DNA of 7,740 nt from a bacterium (GTDB lineage: Bacteria > Vulcanimicrobiota > Vulcanimicrobiia > Vulcanimicrobiales > Vulcanimicrobiaceae). The notes below the pieces were generated by a model, which saw nothing but the letters and a program-made list of their open reading frames with translations, ran no database searches and was not told where the DNA came from. The translations under genes and the position numbers were made by a program. The stretch is from contig JAKAPO010000107.1 in the NCBI GenBank assembly GCA_021807065.1, forward strand, positions 1 to 7,740, read 5' to 3'. Positions 6,251 through 7,740 of this stretch are shown in pieces (the first letter of the stretch is position 1; every line of letters begins with the position of its first letter).

Positions 6251-7060
6251 CTAGCTTTTCGGCTCGACCCGCACGCTCTTCATCACCGAACCGCGCCGGA
6301 TCGCATCCAGCGTCTCGAAGCCTTCGGTCATCTGACCGAAGACCGTGTACTGGCCGTCGAGGAAACGCGCGTCGTCGAGACAGATGTAAAATTGCGAACC
6401 GGCCGAGTCGGGATCGGATGCTCGCGCCATCGCCACGGCGCCGCGTAGGTGCGGGCGCTCGTTGAATTCCGCTTTCAGCCGATAACCAGGGCCACCCGTT
6501 CCGTCGCCTCGCGGATCGCCGCCCTGAACGACGAACCCGGGCTCGACCCTGTGGAACGAAAGGCCGTCATAGAAACCATCGTCCGCGAGCTTCATGAAGG
6601 CCGCCGAATGCATCGGCGCATCGTCGGTGAAAAGCGCGAAGACGATGTCGCCGTGCTCTGTTACGACTCGAATCTGCGAACGTCGCGCGCGTTCGGCATA
6701 AGTCGGCAGATCTGCAGCTTTCGGCGGACTCGCCATGGTGCGTTCCTTTCGTGGCGTAGAGTCTTCGACGACGGGAGGCTTGTGCATCGGTAGTCCGAAG
6801 GCCTCGTGCCGTTCGAGAAACGCGAGTTTCTCGCGTCGCGTGAACGCCTTAAATCGAGCTTCCTGCGACTTCGCCGCCCTATACTCGCCGGGGTACCACC
6901 AAGCGACCAACCGCACCGGCAAGTGACTGCGGGTGTAACGAGCGGCGGTACCCAGTCGATGCGCGCGCAAGCGCTTTGCGAGCTCCGTCGACGCGCCAGC
7001 GTAGAGGCTTCCACCCCGGCACTGCAAGACGTAGACGACTGCTCGCGCTCCCGACTTCAC
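6251..7060 (-). CDS. GIY-YIG domain - cyclophilin-type peptidyl-prolyl isomerase, single fused reading frame
   Basis: One uninterrupted frame of 269 codons joins two unrelated domains. Residues 7-86 form a UPF0213/YhbQ-like GIY-YIG nuclease domain: VVYVLQC (8-14), SLYAG (18-22), the catalytic-type R30 in AKRLRAH, RYTRSHLPV (41-49), and E67 in SQEARFKAFTRREK. A linker with Pro, Lys and Arg (about 91-108) follows. Residues 127-265 form a cyclophilin that catalyses cis-trans isomerisation of Xaa-Pro bonds: FHRVEPGFVVQGGD (169-182), GSQFYI (221-226) and FLDGQYTVFG (233-242). No signal peptide precedes it, so it should be cytoplasmic. GTG 7060 is chosen because it lies 29 nt after the upstream stop and just before the domain; a TTG at 7153 would run into the neighbouring gene. 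A good internal ribosome site and ATG at 6736 precede the isomerase (M109), so a free 161-aa isomerase may also, or only, be made. Two adjacent genes that lost a stop, or a base-call error, are alternatives. Confidence 0.85.
   Translation of the reverse strand: MKSGARAVVYVLQCRGGSLYAGASTELAKRLRAHRLGTAARYTRSHLPVRLVAWWYPGEYRAAKSQEARFKAFTRREKLAFLERHEAFGLPMHKPPVVEDSTPRKERTMASPPKAADLPTYAERARRSQIRVVTEHGDIVFALFTDDAPMHSAAFMKLADDGFYDGLSFHRVEPGFVVQGGDPRGDGTGGPGYRLKAEFNERPHLRGAVAMARASDPDSAGSQFYICLDDARFLDGQYTVFGQMTEGFETLDAIRRGSVMKSVRVEPKS
6734..6749 (-). promoter_or_regulatory. Internal Shine-Dalgarno and ATG for a free cyclophilin
   Basis: On the minus strand AAAGGAA (6749-6743) stands 6 nt before ATG (6736-6734). 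This is among the best ribosome sites in the window. It falls at the junction between the GIY-YIG linker and the isomerase, in frame with both, and would yield a 161-aa isomerase beginning MASPPKAADL. It argues that the isomerase was, or still is, translated independently. Confidence 0.5.
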
Positions 7061-7089
7061 CGCATGGGAGTTGGAAGACGTGCCCCGAT

Positions 7090-7629
7090 CTAATGGTAGA
7101 TCGATGTCATCGGATTCTGGAAGAGCGCGTGCGGTCCGGTCGCCATGAACCAAAGCATCGGTATCGAGAGCAGCGTGTTTACGCGTGAAGCCAGGAATGC
7201 GATGCGCCGGGCTTTCGCTTTCTCTTCATCTGTCGCGGGCCGATAGCCGAGAATCTTCTTTTGATTCTGCCAGATCGGGCCCCAGACGTTGAGCATCATG
7301 ATCGTGCCGAGCCACGCACCCCAGCCGATAGCGACGAAGGCGGGGTGCTGGCCCCATTGCCAGAACGCAAAGGCTCCGACGAACCCGTTCACGCCATCGG
7401 CGTTGACCGTGCTTAATAGCCATGCACCGAAAATCCACGTGAGCGCTGCGGCATAGCGGAAGAAGAACAGCGCCGGCGGCATGATGTACTTGCCGAGCGG
7501 GCCCGCCTCGCCGGCGGCCGCTGCCTTCTTGGTGGCATCGACGTTCACGAAGTTGAAGAACCACAGGAGTCCGATCCACATCACACCCGCCATGATGTGG
7601 AACCAGCGTACGATCGGCTCGAGCCACAT
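7090..7629 (-). CDS. PuuD/urate-oxidase N-terminal-like membrane protein, no cytochrome c domain
   Basis: The 179-aa integral membrane protein resembles the urate-oxidase N-terminal (PF06181-type, formerly DUF989) membrane domain known from the PuuD urate hydroxylases. The clue is the opening WFHIMAGVMWIGLLWFFNFVN (9-29) and the later block WGAWLGTIMMLNVWGPIWQNQKK (103-125), with about four membrane helices (roughly 7-29, 52-73, 96-118 and 142-163). PuuD proteins are longer, with more helices and a C-terminal cytochrome c. This one has no CxxCH motif, so urate oxidation should not be assumed. H11, H95 and H167 are possible haem or metal ligands. ATG 7629 has a good Shine-Dalgarno. The gene starts 2 nt after the stop of an upstream membrane protein and ends 29 nt before the GIY-YIG start, so the three probably form one operon. 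Confidence 0.75.
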   Translation of the reverse strand: MWLEPIVRWFHIMAGVMWIGLLWFFNFVNVDATKKAAAAGEAGPLGKYIMPPALFFFRYAAALTWIFGAWLLSTVNADGVNGFVGAFAFWQWGQHPAFVAIGWGAWLGTIMMLNVWGPIWQNQKKILGYRPATDEEKAKARRIAFLASRVNTLLSIPMLWFMATGPHALFQNPMTSIYH

Positions 7630-7631
7630 CG

Positions 7632-7739
7632 CTAAGCGCCTCCCGCAGCATGGCGCATGATTGCTTGCGTCGCAAAGTACAGGATAACCGTAAGGATGAA
7701 CCCGCTGATGACAGTGCCCCAGAGGGAGTCCAACGGAAG
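7632..7739 (-). CDS. C-terminal end of a membrane protein (5' part outside window)
   Basis: The last 35 codons of a minus-strand gene are visible, ending at TAG (7634-7632), 2 nt before the ATG of the PuuD-like gene. The segment SLWGTVISGFILTVILYFA is a clear membrane helix, followed by a short tail ending MRHAAGGA, probably on the cytoplasmic side because of its Arg and His. The family cannot be recognised from so little. The 2-nt spacing implies an operon with the PuuD-like gene. The other two frames of this short stretch read as poorly structured peptides, which supports the frame chosen. Confidence 0.6.
   Translation of the reverse strand, partial: LPLDSLWGTVISGFILTVILYFATQAIMRHAAGGA
7639..7644 (-). 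promoter_or_regulatory. Shine-Dalgarno GGGAGG for the PuuD-like gene
   Basis: GGGAGG on the minus strand (7644-7639) precedes ATG 7629 by 9 nt and lies inside the last codons of the upstream gene. It confirms the ATG choice and shows that this lineage does use strong Shine-Dalgarno sites, in contrast with the probable leaderless starts at 2995 and 4069. Confidence 0.65.
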
Positions 7740-7740
7740 A

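Noticed and set aside
7061..7153. TTG 7153 as an upstream start for the GIY-YIG protein
   Set aside because: It would overlap the PuuD-like gene by 64 nt and adds 31 residues without similarity; GTG 7060 fits the domain edge.

Overview
The window reads as an ordinary chromosomal stretch from a GC-rich bacterium that makes heavy use of GTG and TTG start codons. No ribosomal RNA, tRNA, CRISPR array or recognisable insertion sequence is visible. The lineage cannot be fixed from the sequence. A spoIID-type gene lying between ruvB and queA recalls Firmicutes-like and other 'Terrabacteria' gene orders. A poorly sampled phylum such as Eremiobacterota/Vulcanimicrobiota would fit, but that is a guess.

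Positions 2-2939 (+) form a tight cluster: the 3' part of ruvB, a SpoIID/LytB amidase-enhancer-like protein with a Tat-like N-terminus, and queA. The genes are joined by a 4-nt and a 52-nt overlap, so they are almost certainly co-transcribed and translationally coupled. tgt, which often follows queA, is absent here. Positions 2941-4545 (+) hold two shorter units: a PIG3-type NAD(P)H quinone oxidoreductase and a small lipoprotein lytic transglycosylase. Each starts with GTG and has a -10-like hexamer ending only 6 nt upstream, with no Shine-Dalgarno, which suggests leaderless transcripts. A stem-loop at 4544-4575 and the palindrome CCGCTAGCGG at 4595-4604 mark the boundary with the convergent minus-strand genes.

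Positions 4598-7739 are all on the minus strand. Read in their own direction they are: the C-terminus of a membrane protein running off the window, a short PuuD/urate-oxidase-N-like membrane protein, a GIY-YIG domain fused in frame to a cyclophilin-type peptidyl-prolyl isomerase, a 384-nt non-coding gap, and a POT-like (proton-coupled oligopeptide transporter family) MFS protein.

The genes most in need of a second look are the GIY-YIG/cyclophilin reading frame, which carries a well-placed internal ribosome binding site and ATG, and the 384-nt gap (5867-6250). The gap holds several hairpins enclosed by a 10-bp inverted repeat and lies just upstream of the transporter. Functionally the window mixes DNA recombination (RuvB), tRNA queuosine modification (QueA), cell-wall remodelling (SpoIID, lytic transglycosylase), redox metabolism, peptide-type transport and protein folding. 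No clear multi-gene novel system is visible.
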